A DNA stretch of 32,585 nucleotides, taken from NCBI GenBank assembly GCA_003250355.1, contig QKGS01000096.1:1-32585 (forward strand). Direction: 5' to 3'. The position numbers were made by a program, and so were the translations under genes. Positions 24,607 through 32,585 of this stretch are shown here, piece by piece; position 1 is the first letter of the stretch, and each line of letters opens with the position of its first letter. Under the pieces are notes generated by a model, which worked only from the letters and a program-made list of their open reading frames with translations, did no database searches and was not told the DNA's origin. Origin of the DNA: Bacteroidota bacterium. Its GTDB lineage: Bacteria; Bacteroidota; Bacteroidia; Bacteroidales; SZUA-534.

Positions 24607-24774
24607 AATACTAAAAATACTGTATAAAAAATATATACTGAAATGAAAAAGTATGTTAAAAAACAGACTATTTAACATATAAAAAGACTAATATAACTGT
24701 AATATACACAAATATTTTTGCTATATTTAAAGTTTGTGAATTAATAAATTCAAACATTTTTCCACCACATTTAT

Positions 24775-25968
24775 ATGCAATACCGACAATTTGGCAATAC
24801 AGGCTTTAAGGCATCAGCACTAGGGTTAGGTTGTATGAGACTCCCAACTGTGAAACTACTGCCACAGAAAATAGATACCGAAAAATCGATAGAACTAATC
24901 AGATACTCTATTGACAAAGGGGTGAACTATCTCGATACTGCATGGCCATATCACTTTGGCGGAAGCGAACGAGTTTTGGGCGAAGCTCTTAAAGACGGTT
25001 ACAGAGAAAAAGTTCATTTGGTAACAAAGCTATTTATGCCATTAGTGCGCAAAACCGAAGACTTTGACTCGTTTCTCGACAAACAACTTACCAAACTACA
25101 AACCGACTATATTGATACATACCTGTTTCATGCATTAACCAAAAGCTATTTTGATAAAGTTAAAAACCTAAAACTTATCGATAAAATGGTTGAAGCAAAA
25201 GATGCCGGAAAAATAAAATACATTGGCTTTTCGTTCCACGATACTTTACCTGTATTTAAAGAGATAGTTGATTATTTTAACTGGGATGTTGTTCAAATAC
25301 AATACAACTATATGGATACGGGTATACAAGCAACAACCGAAGGGCTAAAGTATGCTGCAGCTAAAAACATGGCTATTGTTATTATGGAACCTCTAAAAGG
25401 GGGGCAACTGGCCAATCCACCCAAAGAGGCAGTTAAAATAATGTCGCAATCGCCTGTAAAACGGAGTGCCGTTGACTGGGCTTTACAATATTTGTGGAAT
25501 ATGCCCGAGGTATCGGTAGTTATTAGCGGTATGGGTAACCACAAAATGATAGATGAAAACTGTAAAAGTGCCCAAAACTCAGGCATAAACTCCCTTTCAG
25601 ACAATGAACTTACAACTATCGACAATTTGATTGAAGCTTTTAATAAAAATATTAAAATACCATGTACATCGTGTCAATACTGCATGAACTGCCCTGCCGG
25701 CGTTAACATTCCCGAAAACTTTGCTATTCTTAACAATACAGCATCGAAAGGTGGGGTGTTCCGCTGGAATATTAAACGCTCATATAAAAAACTTGCCAAT
25801 AATATTTCTAAACTCAACGACAATAAAACCAACGGTAATGCTTCACTATGTATTAGTTGTAATAAATGCATACCCAAATGTCCGCAAGGTATAAACATAC
25901 CCGAAGAATTACGAAAAGTACATGATGTATTGGGTAAAGGGAAAAAAGTAGAGAGTGTTTTTATTTAA
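24775..25968 (+). CDS. Aldo/keto reductase with C-terminal 4Fe-4S ferredoxin domain
   Basis: The protein has 397 residues. The barrel shows FGNTGFKASALGLGCMRLP, DTAWPYHFGGSERVLGEAL (the tyrosine is part of the catalytic set), VQIQYNYMD and the NADPH-binding SVVISGMGNHKMIDEN segment. Two cysteine clusters follow: IPCTSCQYCMNCPAGVNIP and LCISCNKCIPKCPQGINIP, a ferredoxin-like domain that can hold one or two 4Fe-4S clusters. This is the common Bacteroidota/Clostridia redox family (annotated aldo/keto reductase). Substrate unknown. Stands alone. Confidence 0.9.
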   Translation: MQYRQFGNTGFKASALGLGCMRLPTVKLLPQKIDTEKSIELIRYSIDKGVNYLDTAWPYHFGGSERVLGEALKDGYREKVHLVTKLFMPLVRKTEDFDSFLDKQLTKLQTDYIDTYLFHALTKSYFDKVKNLKLIDKMVEAKDAGKIKYIGFSFHDTLPVFKEIVDYFNWDVVQIQYNYMDTGIQATTEGLKYAAAKNMAIVIMEPLKGGQLANPPKEAVKIMSQSPVKRSAVDWALQYLWNMPEVSVVISGMGNHKMIDENCKSAQNSGINSLSDNELTTIDNLIEAFNKNIKIPCTSCQYCMNCPAGVNIPENFAILNNTASKGGVFRWNIKRSYKKLANNISKLNDNKTNGNASLCISCNKCIPKCPQGINIPEELRKVHDVLGKGKKVESVFI

Positions 25969-26005
25969 AAATGCAACAATAATATTGGTTATTATAAAAA
26001 AGCCC

Positions 26006-27262
26006 TTACAAGTTTTTGTATCCCAATTGTTCTACTATCTTTTTTACTTCTTCTACATCAATACTATCACCCTCAAGTGTTACTGTTTTGGCAGCTAAAT
26101 TTACCACTGCGCTATTAACAAAACTAAGCTTTGCAAGGTTTGTCTCAACGTTTGCCTTACAATGATTACAAGTCATTCCGTCAACTTTTATTACCGTTGT
26201 TGCCATATTATTTGATATTTCATTTTTAACTATATTTTTATTTTGCAAATACTTCTGTACGTAGCCGTTTATTATGAATGCTACCATTGCAACCGCCGAT
26301 AGTATTTCAATAGAACCTAAAGCCGAACCATGCTCGTGTCCTAAGTGCGACGATATAGTTTCTGTAAACCACTGAACAGGCAATAAATAATCGATAATTA
26401 AACCAAAACCCATAGCTCCTGCAATTATTGTTGCCAAATAGGTAATAAGGCTACGTTTGCCCAAAATATTTCCTATCATGGTTATAGTTGCGGCATTGGT
26501 TGCAGGCCCTGCCATTAATAATACAAATGCAGCCCCGGGGCTTATCCCTTTCATTATTAAAACTGCCGCCAATGGAATGGAGCCTGTAGCACATATATAC
26601 AATGGTATAGAAACTACCAGTATCAAAAGCATTTGCAATAGCGGCGACAAATTTATAAGTTCAAAAAAACTGTCGGGAACTAATGCCGATATAACTGCGG
26701 CAAGTATTAAACCAATTATCAGCCATTTCGATATATCCTGAATAAACTCTACAAATCCGTAACGAAATACATCTATCAGTTTTTGAACAAAGCTTTTATT
26801 TTCAGTGTCTTCTTCTCCATTATCAACTCTCTTTTCTTCTTTTTTAGTTACCACCCCGGTTATTAAACCTCCGGTAATACCGGTTACAAATGCAGCTATT
26901 GGGCGTATTATTGCAAAGGGTAAACCCATTAATGAAAATGTTGCAAGTATAGAGTCAACACCGGTTTGTGGGGTTGATATTAAAAACGAGACAGTTCCCG
27001 ATTTAGAAGCTCCGTTTTTATACAAAGCTGCTCCTGTTGGGATTACTCCACACGAACATAATGGTAATGGGATTCCAAATACCGCCGAATTTAACGATGC
27101 TATCAATGGCGAACCATTAAAATATCTGTCTATTTTCTTTTTAGGTATAAATGCATGAAGCAATCCTGCAAAAAAGAAGCCCAGAATTAAATACGGAGAC
27201 ATTTCGCCTAGAATTATTGCAAAGTCTGATACGAATGATGTTATGTATTCCCAAATGTTCAT
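26006..27262 (-). CDS. SO_0444-type Cu/Zn efflux permease with C-terminal HMA domain
   Basis: The protein has 418 residues. The membrane part (PF03773-like permease) begins SPYLILGFFFAGLLHAFIPK, followed by PLPLCSCGVIPTGAALYKNG with the Cys-Ser-Cys pair, STPQTGVDSILATF and ATGSIPLAAVLIMKG, with about eight to nine hydrophobic segments. The last 70 residues are a heavy-metal-associated domain with VDGMTCNHCKANVETNL (CxxC). Such permeases export copper or zinc. It follows a CDF-type cation exporter by 34 bases on the same strand, so a metal-resistance operon is likely. No MerR or ArsR regulator is next to it. Confidence 0.87.
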   Translation of the reverse strand: MNIWEYITSFVSDFAIILGEMSPYLILGFFFAGLLHAFIPKKKIDRYFNGSPLIASLNSAVFGIPLPLCSCGVIPTGAALYKNGASKSGTVSFLISTPQTGVDSILATFSLMGLPFAIIRPIAAFVTGITGGLITGVVTKKEEKRVDNGEEDTENKSFVQKLIDVFRYGFVEFIQDISKWLIIGLILAAVISALVPDSFFELINLSPLLQMLLILVVSIPLYICATGSIPLAAVLIMKGISPGAAFVLLMAGPATNAATITMIGNILGKRSLITYLATIIAGAMGFGLIIDYLLPVQWFTETISSHLGHEHGSALGSIEILSAVAMVAFIINGYVQKYLQNKNIVKNEISNNMATTVIKVDGMTCNHCKANVETNLAKLSFVNSAVVNLAAKTVTLEGDSIDVEEVKKIVEQLGYKNL

Positions 27263-27296
27263 TTCTATTAGTTTTTATATTAATGCTGCTAATTCG

Positions 27297-27932
27297 CTAG
27301 TTATTAATATCCTTTTCGATATCCAAAAGTACAGAACCTGAATCTTTAAGTAAACCTACCGACCATTTGATTATTACCAATGAACTTACAATAGCCACTA
27401 TAGTGTCGATATATGCTATATCCCAAATCATGGCTACTAACAAACCAACTATGGCCGCAAGACTGGTAAGTGCATCGGCAAGAACATGAAGATATGCAGC
27501 TCGTATATTATGGTCGGAGTGTTCATGGTCGTGATGCAAAAGAAATGCACTTACTACATTAACCACTAACCCAATAATTGCTATTAGTATTGCATCTTTA
27601 TATATTATTTCGGCCGGATTAATAAAACGCTGAACTGCCTCAACAAGTATTACTACTGCAAATATAAGTAGCATTAAACCACTACTGTAACCCGACAACG
27701 AAAGTATTTTGTTGGAATTGCCATTAAATTTTTCACTACCGGCTATCCTGCGCACTATTACATAAGCAAGCCAGCTTAATCCTATTGCCAATACATGAGA
27801 ACCCATATGTATCCCATCGGCAAGCAGTGCCATTGAGTTAGTAGTTATTCCAAATAATATTTCTACTATCATTGTTACAAATGTTAGCAGAACTACCCAA
27901 CGTGTTTTTTTTTCGTGCTTGTGGTTTTGCAT
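27297..27932 (-). CDS. Cation diffusion facilitator (DmeF-like), lacking the C-terminal domain
   Basis: With the ATG at 27932 (MQNHKHEKKTRWVV) it has 211 residues and six membrane helices, with the metal-site motifs NSMALLADGIHMGSH (D and H in TM2) and HVLADALTSLAAI (H and D in TM5) and a His-rich loop HHDHEHSDHN. CDF members usually carry a cytoplasmic domain of about 80-90 residues after LLD; here the protein stops at GSVLLDIEKDINN. The longer frame from 27971 starts inside a heptamer array and is rejected. It probably exports Zn, Co or Ni with the permease 34 bases downstream. Confidence 0.82.
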   Translation of the reverse strand: MQNHKHEKKTRWVVLLTFVTMIVEILFGITTNSMALLADGIHMGSHVLAIGLSWLAYVIVRRIAGSEKFNGNSNKILSLSGYSSGLMLLIFAVVILVEAVQRFINPAEIIYKDAILIAIIGLVVNVVSAFLLHHDHEHSDHNIRAAYLHVLADALTSLAAIVGLLVAMIWDIAYIDTIVAIVSSLVIIKWSVGLLKDSGSVLLDIEKDINN

Positions 27933-27936
27933 TGTT

Positions 27937-27976
27937 TTATGAGTATCAAGATTTTTAGTATCAAGTATCAAGACTT
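27937..27976. repeat. Short heptamer array just upstream of the CDF gene
   Basis: The bases read as 7-mers of the type AGTATCA, AGATTTT, AGTATCA, AGTATCA, AGACTTA with one slip. This is the same class of degenerate heptamer repeats as near the FeoAB gene. It begins four bases from the start codon at 27932, so it fills the leader. Confidence 0.45.
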
Positions 27977-28373
27977 ATAACACCGATATTTATCGGAATA
28001 GTTTTCAAAAGGCTTCCTGCGAGTTTTTAAATACAATGAGCATAACTTCAAGTAACAAATATAAATTTAGATGCTTTAAAATCTTGATACTATACAATTA
28101 ACAATTACAAAGTAAGTATGTTTTATATAGTTATGAAATACCTAAATAATGGGATTTTTACTTTAGCCATTTTACACGAATCACTTATTCTTCGCATACG
28201 CTTACCTAGGGCTTCTCCCTAGGCTACTGTTTGCGCACCCTTGGTGCTTTGAGTTAGATATTTGAATATGTATCCTAAAAATCAATTTTCAAATTCTCTC
28301 ATTTTCACATTTATCTCTAGTCGCTTTAGTTTCACCCTAACTCTCTTTAGACACTATACTACTGCCTACTAAT
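27977..28373. repeat. Spacer with two paired REP-type hairpins
   Basis: No gene in this 397-base gap between two same-strand operons. CCTAGGG-CTTCT-CCCTAGG lies at 28205-28223 (7-base perfect stem) and GCACC-CTT-GGTGC at 28235-28247. This tandem pair is a frequent REP form in Bacteroidota, often scattered by a RAYT transposase; none is in the window. The rest is AT-rich, with no promoter that fully fits. Confidence 0.6.
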
Positions 28374-29432
28374 TTAAAACCACCGTTTTTTTCTAAAATA
28401 ATACATCATACCGGCAAACATAAGCAGCATAACTCCCCAAACACCTGCGTAACCCCATCTCCATGTAAGTTCGGGAATATTTGCAAAGTTCATTCCATAA
28501 ATCCCCGCAACAAATGTTAATGGAATAAATATAGTTGCTACAACAGTAAGTGTTTTCATTACCAGATTCATTCGGTGTCCCTGAACCGAAAAAAACAGAT
28601 TTACATTACTTTCTATTCTCATCTCCAACTGGTCGCACTCATCTATAAGTGTTAAGCACATATCTTTTATTTCAAGAAAATACTTAGTGTTACTATTTTC
28701 TATCATTGAAAAATTCTCACGTTCCATAAACGATATAAAATCTTTGATTGGAAAAAGAGTTTTCTTTATCCGATATACTTCTCGCTTATACTTTTCAATA
28801 TTTACAAGTGTTTCGGGCGACAGGTCGGCGCTATCATCTATTAGTTTAATATCTCGAATTATAGATTCTATTTCCGAAATAGTTTTAAAATAATTATCGA
28901 GAATAGATTCAAGCATTAAAAATAGAAGGTAATCGGTTTTGCGTTCTCGTACTATTCCTATTTTATTTCGTATCCGTTCCCTTATATGACCAAAATAATC
29001 GGCTTTTCGCTCCTGAAACGAAACCATGTAATTGTTGCCCATAATAAAACTCAACTGCTCTATGGCAATATCTCCATCTAATGCAATTGCCGATTTAAGA
29101 GTGAAGAACCAAAAATTATCGAACTGCTGGAATTTAGGTCGCTGGTTTATATCTATAATATCCTGAACTACAAGTTGATGTATATTAAGTACAGATGATA
29201 TTTGCGTAACTATATCAATATTATGTATTCCATGAATATTTAGCCAGTAAATGTTATCATCGGTTGGGAATGGTTCAAACCCGGAGATATTAAAATCCCT
29301 TTCTTCGCTGTAACTGCCGGCATTGTAGCAAAAAAGCTGCAATTCAACTTCCGAGTCGGTATGCTTTCCGGTAAATGAAAGCTCTCCGGGATTAAGCTTT
29401 TTCCGGTTCAGAAATTTTATCGGCACTACCAT
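28374..29432 (-). CDS. corA: CorA-family magnesium/cobalt transporter
   Basis: The protein has 352 residues, the typical length. The C-terminus has the selectivity motif GIYGMNFANIPE (GMN) between two membrane helices (TLTVVATIFIPLTFVAGIYG and WGVMLLMFAGMMYYFRKKRW). The N-terminal cytoplasmic funnel includes IYWLNIHGIHNIDIVTQI and a long helical stalk. It takes up Mg2+ and perhaps Co2+. Its first 41 bases overlap the end of the MscS-like gene, so the two are translationally coupled. A shorter start cannot be excluded, but the overlap fits the N-terminal residues seen in the family. Confidence 0.92.
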   Translation of the reverse strand: MVVPIKFLNRKKLNPGELSFTGKHTDSEVELQLFCYNAGSYSEERDFNISGFEPFPTDDNIYWLNIHGIHNIDIVTQISSVLNIHQLVVQDIIDINQRPKFQQFDNFWFFTLKSAIALDGDIAIEQLSFIMGNNYMVSFQERKADYFGHIRERIRNKIGIVRERKTDYLLFLMLESILDNYFKTISEIESIIRDIKLIDDSADLSPETLVNIEKYKREVYRIKKTLFPIKDFISFMERENFSMIENSNTKYFLEIKDMCLTLIDECDQLEMRIESNVNLFFSVQGHRMNLVMKTLTVVATIFIPLTFVAGIYGMNFANIPELTWRWGYAGVWGVMLLMFAGMMYYFRKKRWF

Positions 29433-30270
29433 TTTTATCTTTTTTAATTACAATTGTCCTGTATGGGAACGGTATTTCAATACCTTCTCTGTCGAAACGT
29501 TGTTTTACCGACTTTAGCAAATCGCACATTGCTGTAAAAGCATTATCGTTACTTTCTGCCCATACATAAGCTTTAATATCGACCGACGATTCGGCCAATG
29601 CCACAACCCTTACCATTACTTTAGGAATACCTTGTTCAATATCGGCTTCGCTGCGGTTATCAATTACCAGTGGGTGATTCATTGCTTCATCGCAAATTAT
29701 TTCTATGGCCTTATCAATATCGGAATCGTAACTGATTGAAAATATAATATGCTTCTTTATTTTTTCATCGTTTATATTACTGTTTATTATTGTCTCCTCG
29801 CTTATAATACTATTAGGTATAATTATACGACGGTTTTCGTATTCGCGAATTATTGTATGGCGCAGTGTAATTTCCTCAACAATGCCCTTTTGTCCGTCTT
29901 TAAACTCTATAATATCATTCATTCTAAAAGGCTTAAATATTAATATAAACACACCGCTTATAATATTTGCAAATGCCTTTTGCGATGCAAAACCTATCAT
30001 TATTGCAAATACCCCGGCACCGGCAAACAATGCTGTTCCTAGTGATTTTAAATATGGTATTTTGTAAAAAATAAAAAATGCCGCTGTGGCATATATTACA
30101 AAACCAACCGAATTTTTTATAAATGCAAAGTTTGTTGGATCGGCATTGAGCTTTAAAGCATATTTACGTATAAATACGTTTAATATTTTTCGCAAAATAA
30201 ACACTAATATTATTGCCGATACTACTGTTACCGATACCAAAATTAAATACTGCCCCAACTCTTTACTCAT
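29392..30270 (-). CDS. Small-conductance mechanosensitive channel, MscS family
   Basis: The protein has 292 residues. Three membrane helices: YLILVSVTVVSAIILVFILR, SVGFVIYATAAFFIFYKIP and the pore helix LGTALFAGAGVFAIMIGFASQ, the Gly/Ala-rich pattern of MscS TM3. This leads to QKAFANIISGVFILIFKPF, the FRMNDIIEFKDGQKGIVEEI beta domain and the RRIIIPNSIIS signature. It opens on membrane tension to release solutes. It overlaps corA by 41 bases, so channel and Mg transporter are co-translated. A -7 box lies upstream. Confidence 0.92.
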   Translation of the reverse strand: MSKELGQYLILVSVTVVSAIILVFILRKILNVFIRKYALKLNADPTNFAFIKNSVGFVIYATAAFFIFYKIPYLKSLGTALFAGAGVFAIMIGFASQKAFANIISGVFILIFKPFRMNDIIEFKDGQKGIVEEITLRHTIIREYENRRIIIPNSIISEETIINSNINDEKIKKHIIFSISYDSDIDKAIEIICDEAMNHPLVIDNRSEADIEQGIPKVMVRVVALAESSVDIKAYVWAESNDNAFTAMCDLLKSVKQRFDREGIEIPFPYRTIVIKKDKNGSADKISEPEKA

Positions 30271-30291
30271 AGTTTATACTTATTTATTCTG

Positions 30292-30299
30292 CAAAGGTA
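30292..30299 (-). promoter_or_regulatory. -7 box TACCTTTG for the mscS-corA pair
   Basis: On the minus strand TACCTTTG fits TAnnTTTG and lies 21 bases upstream of the ATG at 30270. The nearest TTG is 24 bases further upstream, a little too far for a standard -33 element. Confidence 0.45.
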
Positions 30300-30351
30300 A
30301 TACAGTTTATTATTTATAAAACTCAAAATATAAAACCCCAACTTTTAGGGA

Positions 30352-30382
30352 TTGATGCGCCTTGATATCTGCCATACTTTTG
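30352..30382 (+). promoter_or_regulatory. Promoter of the OprB-type porin gene
   Basis: TTG at 30352-30354, 20 bases, then TACTTTTG at 30375-30382 match both elements of the Bacteroidota promoter. It lies 25 bases before the ATG at 30408. Confidence 0.6.
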
Positions 30383-30407
30383 TATCGAACCACAAAAACT
30401 AACTGAA

Positions 30408-31586
30408 ATGACAAGAAAACAACTTACAACAATGCTATTAATGTGCGGGACATTAATAAGCGTAAAATCTCAGGACAATGACAGTACTGAATTTAAACAC
30501 TTAACAATTGAGAGTGGAGTAATAATGGATAATGTAGCAAACTTAAGCGGTGGAATTAAGCAGGATTACACTGCGTTAGGCCAATTTGACTTTACGGTTG
30601 AATACAAACCTGCAAAAATGGGATTCTTGAAGAACACCTCGGTTTTCGGTCACCTGCAAAAAAACGGTGGAAAAGGAGCTTCTGAAAATTTTATTGGCGA
30701 CGTACAGGTTGCTTCAAATATTGAAGGTATATCGTCACGTTTTATTTACGAACTATCGGTTTCACAAAGCATTGCCGACTTTAATATTACTGCCGGCCTT
30801 CTTGACCTGAATGCTGAATTTATGGCAAGTGAATATGCAGGCGACTTCATTAATAGTTCATTTGGTATTTTACCATCGGTTTCTCTGAATACTCCTGTTC
30901 CTATTTTCCCTGTTACATCGTTCGGTGGAATTGTATCTTATAATAAAAAGCAGTTCGATATAGTAGCCGGAATATATAACCTGAATCACGAATATGGCGA
31001 AGATGAATTTTTCAATTTTGAAAATCACTTTTTTCAGAAAGGTTACATTGGAGTGGGCGAATTAAGATACCGATTAGCTAAAAATGATGATGTACTTGGC
31101 GAATATCGTGTAGGGGCTTATTACAAAGATTGCACTGCTCCTTTTGTTGAAAATGCAGCCGGAGACATGGTTCCCGATTCTACTTTCAAAAATGCTGCCT
31201 ACGGTTTTTACTCTACCGGTGACCAAAAAATTGCTACTCTTGGAAATGGTGCTTCTCTGGGTGCATTCTGGCAATTAGGTTTCACTCCCGACAAAAACAA
31301 CTACGCTCCTGAATATTATGCACTTGGATTTTGCGTAAGCGATATTGATAATAAATTTCTTCCGAATTACATAGGTTTAGCTGCCGGTAATGTAGCATTA
31401 ACCGAAGAAGCCGGAAATAAACAACAAGGATTTACAGGAAGTGAAACTGTAATAGAACTTACTGCTAAAAAAGAATTTTATAACAGAATAACAGTACAAC
31501 CAGACTTGCAATACATCATTTCGCCATCGGGCTTACTTGATGATGCATTGGTCGGGATATTAAGAGTGGAGATAGCGTTGAATTAA
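30408..31586 (+). CDS. OprB-type carbohydrate porin
   Basis: The protein has 392 residues. A signal peptide (MTRKQLTTMLLMCGTLISVKS) precedes a beta-barrel with alternating strands: FDFTVEYKPAKMGFLKNTS, FDIVAGIYNLNHEYGEDEF, LRYRLAKNDDVLGEYRVGAY. The C-terminal pattern is typical of OprB (PF04966): TVIELTAKKEFYNRITVQPD, then LQYIISPSG and a final barrel strand (GILRVEIALN). It is an outer-membrane channel, with sugars the likely substrates. It has its own promoter. The next gene, a FeoA-FeoB fusion, is 440 bases away and not an obvious partner. Confidence 0.8.
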   Translation: MTRKQLTTMLLMCGTLISVKSQDNDSTEFKHLTIESGVIMDNVANLSGGIKQDYTALGQFDFTVEYKPAKMGFLKNTSVFGHLQKNGGKGASENFIGDVQVASNIEGISSRFIYELSVSQSIADFNITAGLLDLNAEFMASEYAGDFINSSFGILPSVSLNTPVPIFPVTSFGGIVSYNKKQFDIVAGIYNLNHEYGEDEFFNFENHFFQKGYIGVGELRYRLAKNDDVLGEYRVGAYYKDCTAPFVENAAGDMVPDSTFKNAAYGFYSTGDQKIATLGNGASLGAFWQLGFTPDKNNYAPEYYALGFCVSDIDNKFLPNYIGLAAGNVALTEEAGNKQQGFTGSETVIELTAKKEFYNRITVQPDLQYIISPSGLLDDALVGILRVEIALN

Positions 31587-31588
31587 AA

Positions 31589-31686
31589 GGTTGCGGGTTA
31601 CGGATTACAAGTTGCAGGTTGCGAGTTACTAGTTACTAGTTTCTGGAGACTGGACGCTGGAGACTGGAGACTGGATTCCGGATACT
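31589..31686. repeat. Fourteen tandem degenerate heptamers
   Basis: From three bases past the porin stop the bases read in exact 7-base phase: GGTTGCG, GGTTACG, GATTACA, AGTTGCA, GGTTGCG, AGTTACT, AGTTACT, AGTTTCT, GGAGACT, GGACGCT, GGAGACT, GGAGACT, GGATTCC, GGATACT. The consensus is (A/G)G(T/A)(T/G)ACT. No coding is implied. Confidence 0.75.
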
Positions 31687-31763
31687 TTCATGTTTTGAAC
31701 TTGATCATTAAAAATAAAACGAATCTAATGTAAAAATGAGGAGATTGTTAACAAAAATACCCT

Positions 31764-31798
31764 TTCCCCTGTAGGGACTTTCCCTAGAAGGGAAAGAA
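31764..31798. repeat. Imperfect hairpin repeat
   Basis: CTTTCCCCTGTAGGGACTTT, then CCCTAGAAGGGAAAG: a CTTTCCC/GGGAAAG stem with internal CCCTGTAGGG-like smaller palindrome. Part of the repeat-filled spacer ahead of feoAB; may act as a terminator for the porin. Confidence 0.4.
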
Positions 31799-31840
31799 GC
31801 TATGAGTAGTGTTTTTATGATAAATGTTACATAATTGCTT

Positions 31841-31860
31841 TCTCCCCTGTTTAGGGGAGA
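31841..31860. repeat. Perfect hairpin TCTCCCC-TGTTTA-GGGGAGA
   Basis: A seven-base GC-rich stem with a six-base loop. This CTCCCC...GGGGAG palindrome is a common spacer repeat in Bacteroidota. No T-run follows on the plus strand, so it is less likely a terminator. Confidence 0.6.
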
Positions 31861-31918
31861 TGTCGATAAACAGAGGGGTAAAACACAGCAAATTTAAACT
31901 AGTTCCTCCAATGACATT

Positions 31919-32023
31919 TTTGAACTTTTAAACATTGAACCTTGAACTATTGAACTTGGAACCTATTGAACGTGAAACTCGCAACTTGGAACCTATAACC
32001 TATAACTTAAAACATAGAACTCG
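31919..32023. repeat. Second heptamer array, ending at the feoAB start codon
   Basis: 7-mers of the form TTGAACC, TTGAACT, TTGAACT, TGGAACC, TTGAACG, TGAAACT, CGCAACT, TGGAACC, TATAACC, TATAACT, with two small slips. It ends two bases before the ATG at 32026. Read on the other strand, the first array (31589-31686) has matching units such as CGCAACC and AGTAACT, so the two are inverted members of one family. Confidence 0.68.
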
Positions 32024-32025
32024 AT

Positions 32026-32585
32026 ATGAAACTTTCAGAATTAACAACCGGACAAGAGGCTCTGATTACCAACATAAAAGGTGAAGGAGCTATTAAGCAG
32101 CGGATTAACGAAATGGGGTTTATTTCAGGGAAACCTGTAAAGGCTATTAAGTCGGCACCATTTAAAGACCCTGTTGAATACGAAGTTATGGGGTACAACT
32201 TAACCATTCGTCGTAAAGATGCCGAAATGGTTGAAGTGGAAACCGATACCGCTTTCATTCCTGAAATAAAAAGCTACGACTTTAAAAATAACAACAACAG
32301 TAATTGCGCATTTTGCAATAGCCGAGAAAAAAAGAGCAATGAGAAAACAATTACCGTTGCACTGGTTGGAAACCCTAACTGCGGTAAAACAACCATTTTC
32401 AACTATGCTACAAACTCACGCGAGCACGTTGCAAACTACTCGGGCGTAACCGTTGCTGCCAAAGAAGCTTCGTTTATTGTTGGCGATTACACAATAAATG
32501 TAATTGACTTGCCGGGTACTTATTCACTTAAACCATATTCGCCCGAAGAACTTTTTGTTTACGATTATCTGGTAAACAAAACACC
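32026..32585 (+). CDS. feoB: FeoA-FeoB fusion ferrous iron transporter (partial, 3' cut by window)
   Basis: 186 codons are visible. Residues 1-75 are a FeoA (SH3-like) domain: MKLSELTTGQEALITNIKGE, INEMGFISGKPVKAI and YEVMGYNLTIRRKDA. A linker with NCAFCNSREKK (CxxC) follows. From about residue 107 is the FeoB GTPase: VALVGNPNCGKTTIFNYAT (G1), a switch with NYSGVTV (G2), and VIDLPGTYSL (G3). The membrane part lies beyond the window. FeoB imports ferrous iron; FeoA-FeoB fusions are usual in Bacteroidota. No usable ribosome site or promoter is visible, since the 5' leader is a heptamer array. Confidence 0.92.
   Translation, partial: MKLSELTTGQEALITNIKGEGAIKQRINEMGFISGKPVKAIKSAPFKDPVEYEVMGYNLTIRRKDAEMVEVETDTAFIPEIKSYDFKNNNNSNCAFCNSREKKSNEKTITVALVGNPNCGKTTIFNYATNSREHVANYSGVTVAAKEASFIVGDYTINVIDLPGTYSLKPYSPEELFVYDYLVNKT

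Noticed and set aside
27933-27971. Longer N-terminus of the CDF protein
   Set aside because: These 13 codons come from the AGTATCA heptamer array; the ATG at 27932 fits the family start.
32007-32258. Minus-strand 83-residue frame at the right edge
   Set aside because: It is antisense to the FeoA domain, whose frame is continuous with the FeoB GTPase.

Overview
The window looks like a low-GC Bacteroidota chromosome, probably Bacteroidales or a marine relative. The support is an rSAM/lipoprotein pair, propeller-type sensors, OprB and NdpA homologues, promoters with a TAnnTTTG -7 box, and REP-like palindromes and heptamer arrays in the spacers. No rRNA or tRNA gene was recognised.

1-5.2 kb: the left edge carries the start of an IS256-type transposase gene. 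Next come a large MORN_2-repeat protein lacking its normal N-terminus, a YkgJ-like cysteine-cluster protein, and an Eco47II/Sau96I-like restriction enzyme. The enzyme converges on, and overlaps, its C5 methyltransferase, which has a MerR-like helix-turn-helix at its N-terminus.

5.2-11.1 kb: a type V-A CRISPR-Cas locus lies on the minus strand in the order cas12a, cas4, cas1, cas2, repeat. Every element except the repeat has lost sequence. Cas12a keeps all nuclease and crRNA-processing residues but lacks about the first 23 residues (WED-I). Cas4 lacks its C-terminal cysteines. Cas1 lacks its N-terminus and most of its catalytic domain. Cas2 stops after 51 residues, and the array is one 36-nt repeat. 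The cas12a start codon abuts the 3' end of an rSAM-associated lipoprotein gene, whose radical SAM partner follows. This looks like a defence locus eroded by several deletions, with a large effector ORF still open.

11.1-16 kb: the radical SAM/SPASM enzyme, a gene tail, a small secreted Ig-like protein, a MITE-like inverted repeat, a secreted von Willebrand A protein and a divergent nucleoid-associated protein.

16-24.4 kb: a probable amino-sugar recycling operon (kinase fused to a RapZ C-terminal domain, a 53-residue CxxC protein not previously obvious because of its size, and a sugar-1-phosphate nucleotidyltransferase). Divergent from it are a 1289-residue propeller/SpoIIE sensor-phosphatase, folC and a TonB-C-like periplasmic protein.

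24.4-32.6 kb: a small unknown protein, a ferredoxin-domain aldo/keto reductase, metal transport (CDF protein, SO_0444-type permease with HMA domain, CorA), an MscS channel, an OprB-type porin, and the start of a FeoA-FeoB fusion whose upstream region is built of heptamer repeats and hairpins.
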